NCBI RefSeq assembly: GCF_014898055.3
Contig: NW_023601104.1
Span: forward strand, 87,279,106-87,343,105
Length of the DNA: 64,000 nucleotides
Reading direction: 5' to 3'
From: Talpa occidentalis
Taxonomy: Eukaryota > Chordata > Mammalia > Eulipotyphla > Talpidae
Shown here one piece after another: positions 1 to 12,290 of the stretch (the first letter of the stretch is position 1; every line of letters begins with the position of its first letter). A model generated the notes under the pieces. The model was not told the origin of the DNA and made no database searches. It saw nothing but the letters and a program-made list of their open reading frames with translations. The position numbers were made by a program, and so were the translations under genes.

Positions 1-354
1 AATTAATCTAAACAATCTAACAGCATTATTGAGGACATTTTGTGTATATTTGGACATTTTCAGAAGTTCATAGAATGCAGTGTCCTTGCAGTATATATTT
101 TGAGTAAATCAAAAGTTTTTAATATGGCGTGCTTGGTCTTAGGGTACTCAATGCATTCTCTCAATAAATTTTCTCCTGGAGCTTCACATAAATGGCATCC
201 CGTAGGTGGATTTCAGAGTTTCTGCTGCTCAGCCAGTCCCCATTCTGAGAGCAAGTCCCCATTCTGCATCTTTTTTCAGGAATCCTAAACTCCACAAGTT
301 CTTATCTTACTTGGAGGTAAGGGGCTAGCAGCCTGACATTTTTCAAATGGTTCC

Positions 355-582
355 TTTTGTGTGTACATGACAGCATATCACTCTTCTGCCCCATAACCTT
401 AAAAAACCTTCTGTGTCATTCAAAATAAAGTACAAAATCTTTACTGTGGCCTAAAAGACCAAGATTGTGCCCCAGGCATCTTTAACTTGTAGTGCTCTCA
501 GCTATCTTTAGAAAAGTACCCACTGTAAACTAAACATTCAGTAAGTCAGTAAATATTTGCAGATGGAATAAATGAATGAAAG
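355..582 (+). repeat. L2 fragment, sense
   Basis: CCTTAAAAAACCTTCTGTGTC, AAAATAAAGTACAAAATC and TGTGGCCTAAAAGACCAAG match the L2 3' region, with the L2 tail CAGTAAATATTTGCAGATGGAATAAATGAATG at the end. It meets an antisense L2 tail at about 585. Confidence 0.6.
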
Positions 583-584
583 TC

Positions 585-870
585 ATTCCTTCATTAAATA
601 AAATTCATAAGATCATTCAAGAAGCAGTTATTGAATTCCTCCTCTGGCAGGCACTGCATAGGCTGCTGGGGATGAGCAAAGACAGACCTCCCCTACTCTC
701 ATGATGCTTAATGATGATTCAGTGTGGACACAAGTGAATCAATCACACAAACAAATGTAACATTAGTATTCTGATAAGTATTAAAAATGGAAGTCTCATG
801 CTACAATAAAGAACTTTTGTGATGGACTCTGTGAAGCCAGGAAGTCTTTCCTAAGAAAGAAGTGAAAGAT
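585..870 (-). repeat. L2-type 3' end, antisense
   Basis: CATTCCTTCATTAAATAAAATTC, TTATTGAATTCCTCCTCTGGCAGGCACTGC and CTGCTGGGGATGAGCAAAGACAGACCTCCC match the reverse complement of the L2 3' end. Lies tail-to-tail with the preceding L2. Confidence 0.55.
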
Positions 871-3395
871 AATAAAAGCTACCTACTTTATTAAGATTTG
901 TGCATTTCATTAGATACAAAATTTACAGTAAAATGTTCAAGTGAAGTTGCATTTTTAAAATAAGCATATATTTAAGTGCAGTTAATAACATACATGATGA
1001 AGTCTTTAGGGGAAATTATTCTAATAAATGCATTTATTTTCCAATGCATCCAAAAAATAAGTTGGATGAGTCAATAGCCTTAGGATGGATAGATGGATTA
1101 ATAATAATGTGATAAAACAAATGCAGCAAAGTATTAATTTTGAACCTAGGTGATGGGCGCATAGGTAATCTCTGCAAATTTTTTTCAGATTTCCAGTTTG
1201 CTTGAAAATGCTCATAATATTGGGGGGAAAAGTATTAACCTGATAAGGAGAGTGGAGGGAGTCGTCTCCACCGAGGGCACAGTATGTACAAAAGTAGTTT
1301 ATGTGCCATTACAGTTCTAATTCATATTTTAGATGATGTCTGTGGAAACAGTAAATGTGTTTTAAATATGGAGTATAGTTTTAATTATATTTGCCTGGTT
1401 TCTACTTAGTATTCTATTGACTCATTTTTATTAGCTGTAATTGGAGATAGTCACTGATCTCTTCTCTATGTGAGAGTAACCAGAGTTGACAGTCCCTCAG
1501 ATAATTAGCATTTTTTAAAAAATATACCTTCTATTTACAAAGGACTTGACAATTTTCAACACCCTTTTACATTCACTCTCTTACTTGATAATGACAGCTA
1601 GGCTGTTGGTATAGGATAATAAAGGGCATCATTATTTATCCCCATTTTGCCAATAAAAGACTGAAACTTAGAAGGGAAGGGAAACATGATATTCCCTAAA
1701 CCACAAAATACAAATAACTAACTACTGGGGCCTGCAATACCCACAGATCAAGTATGTGGATTTCCAGTTTAGCAAACTGTCCACTTCTCCACTATTCTTT
1801 ATCACCTAGCTGGAAACATATAGCTGGAACCAGCAAATTCAGATACATAATTTCTTAGCAGATATTGCTAAACTTGATCTCTCGTTCCTTGACTATTTCT
1901 CCATTATTAACATACAATCATCATTTTTGGACAGATCTTCTTAAATACCTTTCCTTGATGCACGCATTTTATTTTCAACTTTAAAAAATAAAGTGACTTC
2001 ACAGAAATTAGATCTCAAGTCACTCCTGCTCGAGTAGCTGCAAGAGCCTCTGCACTGTTCAGCATATGGAAGACACTAAGCTAGACCTCATTTGTCTTTC
2101 TATGTCAGTTTTAGGGAGTGGTGAGAAAAATCTTTGAAGAGGTTACCTCAAAAGGATGAGATATTTATTCTATCTGTCTTTCTTTCATCTCATTCTTGGT
2201 GTTATTGAAAAAAGTATCCCCCAGTTTAGTTAATAAGCTCATAGGTGACTATAATGTATAATTTTGTTATATCTAAAGAAAAAGCAATAATCTGGAATGG
2301 CAGATTCTGTAGGTTTCATATATTACTTCGCTTAGAAAAAGTTGTTCTGAACAAGAGTAGGAAAGTACCTAGACACTTTCTTTACTCAAACTTTCAATGA
2401 AGATAGCTACTTAGTCTCAATTTTTATAAATTTGTGCTTTCGAAAGGACATCATCTACCACTGTAGATTAGAATGGTGTTATAGGGAGACATATATGAAT
2501 TTTTTTTTGTTCACAAAATGTATTCTCAGTTCTAGTTCAAATATAATCACTGATTTCAGAGTGTCCTGTTTGCTGGTGTTTTTATTTAACAAGCCTTACA
2601 TACGCTCTTCCTCCAGGACACATGTAAACACTTCTAAGTGGGTGTCTGATTTTTAGACCTCTCCTAAAGTACACAATCTAGAAATAGAGGGCTCTCGTGA
2701 TATTCCAAGAATTAACCCAACCTTGAGCACAGGGGCTAAGTGAAAGCTGTGCATCAACAAAATGACTCTGCCGGCCTATTCTCTGCTACTGTTTCGTTTG
2801 GTTCCAGCAAGTGTCTTATACAGTTTGGATGAAAAGAGAGTCCTATGAAGCTGATACAGCTGTGCTGGATCAAGTCACCACAAATGAAAAGGCAGACAGT
2901 CTATCCTTTTTATGATCTCACCCTTCCTCTCCTTGAAACTTGTTTACTCGGTTTCTTTTACCATCTTTCAGCCATTTGTCAAGAAAGTTTTGCAGTGAAT
3001 CTCTTTCCAAATGAAATAGAATTGCATTTTTCAACCCAAATAAACTGCTTCATAACTTGTTTATTTAACATCTGTATAGTGCCAAAAATACACACACTTG
3101 TTTTTAAAATAAAAATATAGACAGTGTCTCCTTTAATTTATTTATCGTCTAAACCTCAAAACATATGATTTCAATAGCACTATAAAAATGGTAGTTGTTA
3201 TATGTTAATAAGAAAATAAGCACATGTGTATTTTTACAAAGAAAAGTATATTTACTAAGCTATACCTATGATTAAATCTATTTCTTAAGCGTTTTGTACA
3301 GGAGACAGGAATCTAAGAACTGCAGTAAAGTCGCTTTTTGATTCCTAATTGCTGCTACTTATGCTGTCTTACCATATAATTCAATTTCCTTGCAG
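871..3395. other. Non-coding; one MIR, otherwise nothing recognised
   Basis: AT-rich DNA. Apart from the MIR at 1545-1810, I see no repeat landmark, strong exon or RNA gene. Open frames here lack splice support. Confidence 0.5.
1545..1810 (-). repeat. MIR SINE, antisense
   Basis: The ATTTATCCCCATTTTGCCAAT core followed by AAGACTGAAACTTAGAAG is the reverse complement of the MIR core. It extends both ways to near full length. Ancient, no function inferred. Confidence 0.7.
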
Positions 3396-3440
3396 TCTGA
3401 AACAAAGGAACCACTTAGGAGAAATGTGCTGTGGACCAGT
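3396..3440 (+). CDS. Weak candidate exon, 45 nt, phase 0
   Basis: The strong acceptor TTCAATTTCCTTGCAG (ending 3395) precedes 15 open codons reading SETKEPLRRNVLWTS, followed by the donor-like AGT|GTAAAA. Both ends are phase 0, so it could precede exon A without disturbing the frame. The donor is poor and the exon short. The open frame runs on into a GT microsatellite at 3469, which argues for chance. Kept as a low-confidence optional exon. Confidence 0.25.
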
Positions 3441-3468
3441 GTAAAACTGCTCAACTCCATAGCAATTG

Positions 3469-3487
3469 GTGTGTGTGTGTGTGTGTT
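3469..3487. repeat. GT microsatellite
   Basis: About nine GT units. Short. Confidence 0.9.
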
Positions 3488-3714
3488 GAAGACAGCCTAA
3501 TTTTTGCCCTTTTCAACAGAAATCTCAACCTATCTATAAGTGCAAAAGCTACAGGGCCTAATAGAAAGGGTCTCTTAGTTTCACTGTTGTTTCTGCCACT
3601 TGGTCTTTCCCGTAGTCTAGAGAAAATAAATGAAGAAAGACTAGCTTTTGCCTCTCAGTTTTTAATAAAGAAGCCAAGATTCAGTGGGTTGATTAGAACA
3701 TAGTAAGTCTGCCT

Positions 3715-3790
3715 TTATTCAACTGACATTTACTGAAGCAACTCTTATGGCTAAATTGTGTGCTCTGCTATGCTGCATGTTAGGAAAAAG
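3715..3790 (-). repeat. L2 3'-end fragment, antisense
   Basis: TTTATTCAACTGACATTTACTGAAGCAACTCTTATGG ... TGCATGTTAGG resembles the antisense L2 tail. Short and diverged. Confidence 0.3.
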
Positions 3791-3854
3791 AAAAGGGAGT
3801 GTTAGTATCATAAAACTTGATCTCTTAACTACTTCATCTCCACAGAAATGATGC

Positions 3855-3914
3855 CGTGTGTGTGTGTGTGTGTGTGTATGCGCGCGTGCATGTGTGCATG
3901 CGCACGCACGTGAG
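3855..3914. repeat. GT microsatellite running into an alternating CG/CA tract
   Basis: A pure GT run passes into ATGCGCGCGTGCATGTGTGCATGCGCACGCACGTG: about 58 bases of nearly perfect purine-pyrimidine alternation with several CG steps. Confidence 0.92.
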
Positions 3915-4189
3915 CACTTGGATGCATAGTCTTGAGCAGAGACTTCAGCACTGGCAGGATGAAATTCTTACTGGCTTTGCCAATCCTGTATCATGAAAAA
4001 ACAAATAAGAATATAAAAATCTCTTCCAACTGTAAGCCCCAAAGTATAGCTATTGAGACACTTGATAGCTAAAGGTGGATTAGGATGTTATGTAATCAGT
4101 GTTACAACTTCTCATAGCTATGCATTTTCACCAGTGATTGTGAAAATATATACCTTCTTTATATAATAAGAATACTGTCATTTCTGTAT

Positions 4190-4330
4190 TCAGAGTGCTT
4201 GGATATGCATCCCAATTTTGCCACCACATGGTGTGAGGAGGTTATTTACACTTCAGTCCTCATTTGCCTTGGCTATATAATAGGGGAAACAATGGTATTT
4301 ATATGCTATAGTGGTGTGTTCAGAATTGTA
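4190..4330 (+). repeat. MIR fragment, sense
   Basis: CATCCCAATTTTGCCACCACATGGTGTGAGGAGG ... CCTCATTTGCCTTGGCTATATAATAGGGG fits the MIR order 'cccggctctgccacttactagctgtgtgacc ... cctcatctgtaaaatgggg'. Confidence 0.5.
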
Positions 4331-5017
4331 TTGCATTTGTCTCATTCTTTTCACTATACTGCTTAACAGAATTAGGAGTCATTGATCATTTGCTTTGCAA
4401 CTTCTCCTAGTGGAAATCCAGTCCCTTTAAGCCTCTGAGTTAAATTGTTACAGACTGTGTATTGGTTCTTTATGAACTGGAAACTTAATTGTTAATTTTT
4501 CTTAGTTTTTCAATATTGATAGGAAATTTACTATCCAGTAACATTTTCAAAAGAAAAAACAGTCTATAATCCCTTTGCAGATGTCTGGTTTAGTTCTTCT
4601 GGAATATTGTTTTAAGAAAATTAAAAACAAGTTAAGCAGTTATCATTTGCTGGTCCAATTACTGTAAAATTTTAAAAAATATTTCCTTAATTCCAACAAT
4701 GGGGACTTATTTGTGCCCTTTGAAGCATCAGACTATGTAAGGCAGAAATAATTAACGAACTTAAAAAATTAAGTTTCCTTCCCTCTACTCAAGGTATTTT
4801 GCCCTAGCAGCCGGCATGCTAGAGGTCTTCATGGCATCTCTAAAATTCGACCAGTTCCTTATTTTAGACTATTCATCTGCTAATGGATTTTGCCTGTCTA
4901 TCACTGTTTGCTTTGGGGGGAAAGTGAAATTGAAATGACATGTAATGATACAAGACTAATCACAGAATCCTAGCCAATCTCATATTTTAAAAAAAGTTTG
5001 AATGTGTATATGCATAC

Positions 5018-5287
5018 TTTTTTTTTTTTAAGATTTCTTTCTTTCTTTATTTATTCAAGCACTGGGTACAGTCAGAAGTGCGGGAGGGTAAGAGAATTCA
5101 CCAGAGCCAGAGGGGAGAGCAGAGCAGGCAGACTGACGAAGTACACTGCTGAGGGGAGCAGTGGGCAGGAGAGGTCTGTGCGCCATGTGGGACCCTCGCC
5201 CTGTGGGCGGGGATCGAACAAGTGCTACAGAGGCTACAGGCAGCTTTACAACTCAGCACTCAACCGCTGCGCCACCAGGGAGGCCAC
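5018..5287 (-). mobile_element. tRNA-derived SINE, subfamily A, complete
   Basis: Full-length minus-strand copy. On the + strand it runs from a poly-T/ATTT-rich tail, through the body (ACTGGGTACAGTCAGAAG...), to the tRNA-like head ending GCGCCACCAGGGAGGCC. A perfect 13-bp target-site duplication (TGTATATGCATAC) sits at 5005-5017 and 5288-5300. The B-box region is GGGGATCGAAC when read on +. Open frames crossing this stretch come from the SINE, not from a gene. The intact duplication suggests a fairly young insertion. Confidence 0.93.
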
Positions 5288-5300
5288 TGTATATGCATAC

Positions 5301-8300
5301 TTTTACATCTGTATATCAGCTGGTGGTTTTAAGCACACTTGCATGCATATAGACAGAGGTAAAAGATCAGAAAATGAATGCAATTCTTTACATATCACTT
5401 AACCAAGAAATTATGAGACCAGAGATGCCTGGACTCATTGTCTTCATTACTTCACATCTTATTATTGCAAATACTCTAGAAATCTCAGCACCAGTACTTG
5501 TAATTTACTTATATGCACTTAACTTTTTTCTTGCTGTAATTTGTACACCTTTTGCACTTGCATATATCTTGCCTCTGATAAATGGAAGGTTCCTGAAGTA
5601 CAGGAAGCATGCCATCTATGTCTTGTGGATTTTTCTAGAAGACCTAGATGTATCTTTGATATTTATTGATTTATTTAAGCACAAGGATGAAGGAAAAGGC
5701 CTGTGTGCCAGAAAGTATCACTGATATTGAGCAAAAGACCCAAAATGGAATGGAATATAAAATAATACATGACTAAAATAAATGGTGAGGCAAGATGGGG
5801 TCAGGAAGGGGAGTAGAAAAGTCTTGTACCTATGAACAAAGCAACCAAGGAGTTTTTCATGGTTCACTCAGAAAAAAATGTAGCTATTTGAATATGCATC
5901 CAATAACATAATAAAATAGTCAAAATAAACTAGTATGTGAAAGCATGTAAGAAAAACACTTTTTCATGCAGTCAACCAGTTGACTGAAAATTTTAAGCAA
6001 AAATATTTTCATATATGCTATGTTCTAACTAGGGGAAGAGAACATTTGCTTATTTTAAAAAAGTTATTTTAATATACTTAACCTACCTTCAGAGGTTTGC
6101 TTATGAATGAGAAAAATTGTGGAATAAAAAGGAAAATAAAATTTTAAACTACGAGTGTCTGTTGGAATCATTGTTTACTAAGATTTTATTCAATGCATAA
6201 AATTTTGCTTTAGAATCACCATGGCATTTATTTGTATTTTATTGTTCAAGAGCCAATATAATCCTTGGAAAAAGTCTGTAATTTTACTATTTAAATGAAT
6301 ATAGCATATATAGTGGCTAAAACTACTTGTTCTCCGAGACCTACATGTTGGAGCCTATATTAAGAAACATGTCATTTTGATGAATCTTTCTTACACATGA
6401 AAAAATTAAATGAAGCCATTTAAAATGCAAGGCAGTTTAAGTGAGCACATGCGGCAAGAAGGCTAACAGTCATATAAATGTTAAGTAGAAGGAACAAAAT
6501 ACTAAATCCTTTCAGTGGAACCTGAAAAGGAAGATTTTATAAACTTGAAGAAACAACATGTAAGACTTCCAACCTCAAAATGGTCAAGTAAAGGCCCTTC
6601 TGCTCTCCTTTCAAAAATTAAACTAGGAAAATAATATGAATAGAATCACTGCTGTACCTGTCGACAACTTGAAGATGGCGGTAACTCCAAGTAGAACTCT
6701 GAGAGGAAAACAGCCCGATTACAGAGAAGGTGAAGCCCAAGCGCCTCTCAATGGAAAAGTGAGAAGCAGATAATAACCTTCCACCTGGCAGAATTCCAAA
6801 AGGGCCTGTTTGCTCTTGAATTAGAGGAGTGGAAATGGGTACATTAATGGTGTCTGCAAATGGGAATTAGAATCTCAACTCTCTGTCCCCATCTGGATCC
6901 CAACACAAACCCCCTAGAAACTATAAGTACGAATGAATTCTGGAGAAGCTCTGGATCAGAGATGAAGGCAGAGAACAGCAGTAGGGTGAGAAAAGAGATT
7001 TAAAATAGGAAGCTAAATGAAAGGTATACCGGATGAGAAAACACCACTTGCTAACCCTGTTCTGCTCCAGAAAAACTTAGCTCCCTGAGAAAAAGTCCTT
7101 ATCTGCTCACAATTTGGAATCCCCAGGCACACACATACAGCACAAGCCAGTTGACTCCCTGATCAGCCTGCAATTATTTAATGCTCAGATATTATTTGCA
7201 GTGGTTAATACTGTGGTATGCAGTGATAACTAGCAAACCCTGAAATCTCATGTTTGGCATCTTGCTCACATGAAATCCAAGGGGTGGATGACTATCTGGA
7301 GCATGTGGCTTCCAAAGTCTTCATGGAGAGTAGGGATGGAAGAGAGAACATGCAGACTCTCAATTTTCTTAGCCAAGAAATGACGTATATCACTTGCACT
7401 CATAATCTGTTGTTCAGAACAATTCACATGGGAGCTGTAGGGGTGCAGGTAAAATATTGGGCAGCCACTAGCCTTTCTCTGCAATCTTATATACAGATTC
7501 TTGCCAGACACTTCACTTTCTTCCCATGCACCAGTAATGGGACTTGTTTATTTCATTGAATAATTATAATTCATTTCCAATTCAAAAGCTAATAGATATT
7601 GCCTGTCTAGTATGTGCTGGCACTGTGACAGAACTGAGAATACAGACATGACTATGATATCGTCTCTGGTTTCAGGTTATTTACCACTTCTTAGTTCATA
7701 CCAACTTTGAAATAACTTTCATATCGCTCCCACTTAATGTTTATAATGGTAGATGCAAAGCAGGGCCTAGTTAATCAAAGACTGTATAAGTTATTGATTT
7801 ATAATCCACATGATCTCATGTCCCTGTCACAAATACTTAATTTCAGATATTTCTCCCAAGTCTTTTCAGAGTTGGTCCTCTTTTCCTTTTTAACTAAAAT
7901 AATTGTTGAGAACTCTTCCCTTTTTTTCTAATGGCAACATATAATGATCTCAAATATGCTCCAATGATAAGTTACTGCAAATTAATCTATTTTTCACTAT
8001 TACCTTGTGGTTTATTTTTGATGTTCAATGAAGCAGTTTTGTAAATTAATATTAATATGAAATGCTCTAAGAAAGTTTCATAGCATAGCAGTTGAAAGCA
8101 ATTATCCAGGAAGAGTTTTTATATCTGAGTCAGTCTTGCAGATACATCTCATCTATTTTTTGAAAGGAAATTATTCTGCTAATTAAAAAAGATATACTTA
8201 TCTTAGAAATACTATTATATCTGTTCTTATTCGCTCACTCAGTCTACAGCTTGAACTGCTTATTTCAGTCATACAACTGATTTTTAGTAGTTGGATTCTG

Positions 8301-8352
8301 AGAGTTTTAATAATTTTTTATAACTTTGCTTTCCGTATGTTTTCTTCTCCAG
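5301..8352. other. Non-coding, upstream of exon A
   Basis: AT-rich. Only a small L2 end (7588-7685) is recognisable. The open frames at 5374-5724 and 7254-7559 have no splice sites or coding-like composition that I can defend. Confidence 0.5.
7588..7685 (-). repeat. L2 3'-end fragment, antisense
   Basis: CTAGTATGTGCTGGCACTGTGACAG and CAGACATGACTATGATATCG match the antisense L2 end ('actatgtgccaggcactgtg ... cagacatggtccctg'). Confidence 0.42.
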
Positions 8353-8430
8353 AGCACCCGAGTAGCCTTAGACCATCTGGAGTCCGTTCCTGAGAAACTG
8401 AGCCTACTAGAAGATTTCAAAGACTTCAGA
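8353..8430 (+). CDS. Coding exon A of an unidentified multi-exon gene (partial)
   Basis: A 78-nt exon, 26 codons, phase 0 at both ends. It is preceded by a pyrimidine-rich acceptor (TTTTCTTCTCCAG, ending 8352) and followed by the donor AGA|GTGAGA. Frame 1 reads from STRVALDHLESVP to LLEDFKDFR with no stop; the middle is EKLS. The acidic, leucine-containing stretch looks like real protein and the sequence resembles no repeat I know. It joins exon B (11389-11502) in phase. I do not recognise the family, so no function is assigned. Earlier exons, including the start codon, are not identified here and probably lie upstream of the window. The call rests on splice sites plus phase continuity across four exons, not on homology. 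Confidence 0.66.
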
Positions 8431-9535
8431 GTGAGAAAGAGTTGGCTTGTCTCCATTATTTTTATCTGAGTGAGAACACTTGACATCTTCCTGATGTGCA
8501 AAGGAAATTTAGGGAGGAAGGAAAAAAAAACGAACAACATTGGGGATTTTAAGCAGTCCGTTTTTGTCAGAGTTTATTGACATTTGTGAAGTCAGGATTG
8601 AAAATAATGGAACTTCTATATTATAGCACAATGTAGGAGGATAGAGATGTTTACCCTATTACTCCAAGTCCATTTGGTTCTCCAGAGCTTTAGCTATAAT
8701 TAGAAAAAACTAGGAATTAACAGGTGTTGCGCTGATAATAGGTTGCGTTGATAATAGATAACTATTTTAATAAGCAATTTTAATTTATGAATTATCTCCT
8801 TTGTCTAAATTACAAATTTCCATGGTACTGTTTGTTTTGGAGATATAATAGTGTATAGGTTATCCTTATGCTGCGCTAAATGAATTCAAGTCCACATAGA
8901 GGTTTAGATTTTCCATCCCATGCCACTTAGTGATAGAATTCTAACCACAAAGCAATATTTTATCAAGTCAGTGTGTGGATTTACCTACTGTAAAATTTTT
9001 AAATTCCCCATAGGAGAAAGATGCAAAGCAAATAACCCTGCCACCCATACAGTTCTACCAGACAGATCCAGGCCAGGGAATATCTTCACACATCCCCGTG
9101 GGATGCATATGTAATGGGAAGTTTTAAGAAACTTACAACTTCTTGACCCCGTGTGGCTGAGAGTTAGTGTATAGTGAGAATTTCCCTTTGAAAACTCTTA
9201 TTTCACATTGACTTTAAACTAGAACTAGATTAAATTTAGATTCTGTCTAACTAGAACATATTACCTGGCGATATAAAGAGTCATAAATACAGCCTCGCCA
9301 TGCCATACTGATTTATTGAATGCACTGATACGATGCTGCTCTGAGGTCTGCACTCTTAAAATTAACTTTTCTAAGTGTGTGTCGATATTTCAGTAACTAA
9401 ACATTTGTGTGGGATTCAGGGTTGAATTGATATATCCGGGAATTTAGGCTCTTATAAATAGAACAAAACCAAGTTTTTCTAGAATATTTTACTGATGTTT
9501 CACTGCTTTCTCATGATTTGATTCTACATTTGCAG

Positions 9536-9580
9536 TCTAAATTCCAACCAAAGAATTATGAAGCCAAGGTTCAGGAAGAT
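9536..9580 (+). CDS. Weak candidate exon, 45 nt, phase 0
   Basis: The good acceptor TTTGATTCTACATTTGCAG (ending 9535) is followed by SKFQPKNYEAKVQED and the donor-like GAT|GTGAAT. It is phase 0 at both ends and lies between exons A and B, so inclusion would keep the frame. The donor is weak. Without it the frame stays open for 42 codons to a TAG near 9664, which would make it an alternative last exon. Low confidence either way. Confidence 0.25.
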
Positions 9581-9878
9581 GTGAATTCCACCCACTCTTA
9601 TATGTCCCAGTGTGCTATCAGGCATTATATTACACTCATATCCTTTCTACCTTTTTCTCTCTAGCTAGCAGAAGTCATCTAAATGAATGAAGCATGGGCA
9701 AGAGGCTTTGGAAGCAGGTGGCATTTGTCACTAAGAAATAGATGCTTATCTTTTTCCATTATATAAAAAAAACAAAGTTTAACCTACAGTGACTTACTTT
9801 TTTCCTGAGTGGTTTACATTGAACAGAACACTCATAGGAACAATTTAAAAGTTGCGTTCTCTGCTGTTACCAAAAGGT

Positions 9879-9920
9879 TTATTATTGTTGTTGTTATTAT
9901 TATTATTATTGTTATTATTT
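9879..9920. repeat. TTA/TTG trinucleotide microsatellite
   Basis: Imperfect ATT and GTT units for about 42 bp. Confidence 0.9.
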
Positions 9921-10094
9921 TTCACCTGATGAGCTAGTTCTTATCTACAAATCTAGTTGATATAGACACACACTCACATAGGAATATGTCTGTATAGTGA
10001 ATTTTTAGGGAGAGTATTTTTTAAAGTTCAGAATTATGCTTTCCCATCTCAGTCATTAAAATTGAAACCTTTAGCTTTAAAGCAGAAAAGAGTT

Positions 10095-10312
10095 CATTAG
10101 CAAGTAGTAGACACTGCTCTGTGGAAGGCAGTAACTAAATATTTTATGTCACATTTTTTCAAATTCTTGGTGAGTCCATAGATGGACATTATTTTCCCCC
10201 ATCTTACAGCTTAGGAAACAGAGGCATGGTGTAAATTATTTGCAATTGGGATCTAGTTCTTTGTATGAACAGCAAAGCACATCTGTTTTGCCCTACTGCC
10301 TCTAATTTAAAA
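10095..10312 (-). repeat. MIR, antisense
   Basis: ATTATTTTCCCCCATCTTACAGCTTAGGAAACAGAGGC is a clear antisense MIR core; it ends with TTTGCCCTACTGCCTC. Confidence 0.7.
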
Positions 10313-10479
10313 CCAATCCTATATGTACTCTAAAGTTGTTTTTATGAGTAGAAAGAGCTTATTTAATGATTTTAATGAAAATAGCCAGACATAGCCCTAC
10401 ATAAAAATACATAAGGACTTTATTAGATGGAAATTTATTTTTCAAACCCTCAAGACTTTTCAGAAAACCAGAACACTAT

Positions 10480-10600
10480 AGAAAAGTGTCCAAAGACCTA
10501 AGTTGTGGTCAGAACTCATGTACCAGATAAAATCGCTTATGTCTCACAGGCTATTTCCTCCTTCATAAAATGAGGGCCTTGAACTTGAACAGTGTTATCA
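10480..10600 (+). repeat. MIR fragment, sense
   Basis: GTCTCACAGGCTATTTCCTCCTTCATAAAATGAGGGCCTTG matches 'cctcagtttcctcatctgtaaaatgaggg'. Confidence 0.5.
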
Positions 10601-11388
10601 CCATGGTGCTACTCACAGAGGCATCACTAGCATGTATGTGACAATGTATTGGGGCATAGATTTCTTGCTAATGCTGTATGTATTCTATGATTCTAAGTGT
10701 AAAAGTAAACCTCTCCTCCTTTACATAAGCTTGACTTTACTCTTGTTTGAGCATATATTAGTCGTTCTCATTTTTTTTAACATAGTTGGAAAAAAAGTGG
10801 CTCATCTCTGCAATTGCACACTTAAACATTACATATTTGGTGCTGTAGAAAGAGAGTAAGGCTGGGTCCCAAGTCCACCTCAGATTGAGGTCAGGTAAGT
10901 TGTCCTTATATTTAAAAATCTATGTGATACAACAATTAAAAGGTAGAGTGTTAAGAACTAGTAAAGAAAAAGGGCTTAGCTTTAAAAGTATTTTTTTTTT
11001 TTAATAAGGAGACTATTTTGATGCTAAGCATGACTGCAGGGGACAGTACACAGTGTTTAAAGGTGGCATGTGTCATTCTTGACCATCCTTGGACAACGCA
11101 CTTAGTTATTTAAACCTTTTTTTCCTTCAACTGAAGAGTATAAGTTATTTCAGATAAGCATGAAGTCTTGTGAAAAGGATATAAATAACTATTGTGGGAC
11201 CCTATTTTTTATTTGTATGGGGCATCCAAACTAACCATTTTCTTTTTTTATCATTGAAGACCTATGATTTCCCTAGCTCTCTTTTGAAATACCTATAATT
11301 ATTATCTACATATTGACGATCTCTTATTCTGTTACCAGGGACCAGTGTTTCTTTCATGTACCAGCTTAGACCCTTGTTGTTTTTCCAG

Positions 11389-11502
11389 GACTCACACAGC
11401 TTCTCGGAGAGAATTGATGGGCGGTTCCCTAAACACAGAGTGCACAGAGAGCCTCTCCAGCAGCACCGAGATGGCACCAAGTACAGAATCAAAAGCCTCA
11501 AA
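11389..11502 (+). CDS. Coding exon B of the same unidentified gene
   Basis: A 114-nt exon, 38 codons, phase 0 at both ends. The acceptor is TTGTTGTTTTTCCAG (ending 11388) and the donor AAA|GTAATG. In the frame that continues from exon A it begins DSHSFSERIDGRFPKHR and ends DGTKYRIKSLK, a basic, polar segment rich in His and Arg. A second frame (+1) is also open through the exon, so the frame choice depends on the phase match with exons A and C; the third frame has a stop. It is not part of a recognisable repeat. The intron before it is about 3.0 kb and the intron after it about 10.9 kb. The long reverse-strand open frame over this stretch is taken to be a shadow. Confidence 0.64.
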
Positions 11503-12164
11503 GTAATGTCCTTTATTTACATTTTCAGTCTTTGAGCATTAATCAGTGTTAAGGACTACATCCTTCTCTGCAGCTCTGCAAGCTTTGTGTAAGAGTGCAC
11601 ATAAAGGAAAAGCTTCTCCTTGACATATGAAATAGGTTGTTTTCAATTTTGAGGGAGTTGAGGATAAAAATCCAAAGATTGTGCTTATAACTTTTAACTG
11701 GGCACTTTGGGTTGATGCCATTGTAGTTTAATATGTTGTTTGTCTATGGGAACTGATGCTGCTTACAAAATTTGAGCCAGGCAACCCCTGGTCTCTTAGT
11801 GGGGTCAAATGCTTATTGTGGATAGTTAACCCTCCTCTATGTACAAGTCTGGTTACTCTTAGCATTGAATTCCCCATTTGGTTCAGTAACATCACTTTGA
11901 GGAATATAGCCTTGTCTTTTATGCTCATTCTTTTCCTGAGGATGCAAACTTCATAACAATACTTAAGTATATGGTTCATTAACATGGAATCAACTCCAGA
12001 GACTAGGAAGACTTGAACATACTGGCAAAAAAACGTGCCATTCTCTGCTCTGCACAAAATCCACCTAGCATGTGGGTGATTTTAGGCTCATTTGACCCTG
12101 AAGGTCTAGAGCAAGCGGTGTAGACATTTGAATCTGATAATTCTTTGTTCAAGAGGCTTCCTTA

Positions 12165-12290
12165 TGTTTTGAACCATGGTTAGCAGAATCTCTAGAGTGT
12201 ACTCACTGGATGCCAGTAGCAGCCCCCATTCTGAGTTGGGATATTGAAAAACTTCTCAAGGTGTTGTAATCTTTCCCAAGAGGACAACAC
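12165..12290 (+). mobile_element. Probable MER5A fragment
   Basis: ACTGGATGCCAGTAGCAGCCCCCA matches the centre of MER5A, with diverged flanks (GAACCATGGTTAGCAGAATC before it, GTTGGGATATTGAAAAAC after it). Ends are not recognisable. Confidence 0.4.

Noticed and set aside
282..318. Short exon-like stretch between TTTTTTCAG and GAG|GTAAGG (NPKLHKFLSYLE)
   Set aside because: Only 37 nt, with no partner exon in phase nearby, so it cannot be told apart from chance. Worth a junction check only if the gene is confirmed to extend upstream.
4998..5402. 134-codon open frame
   Set aside because: It runs through a complete antisense SINE with its own target-site duplication.
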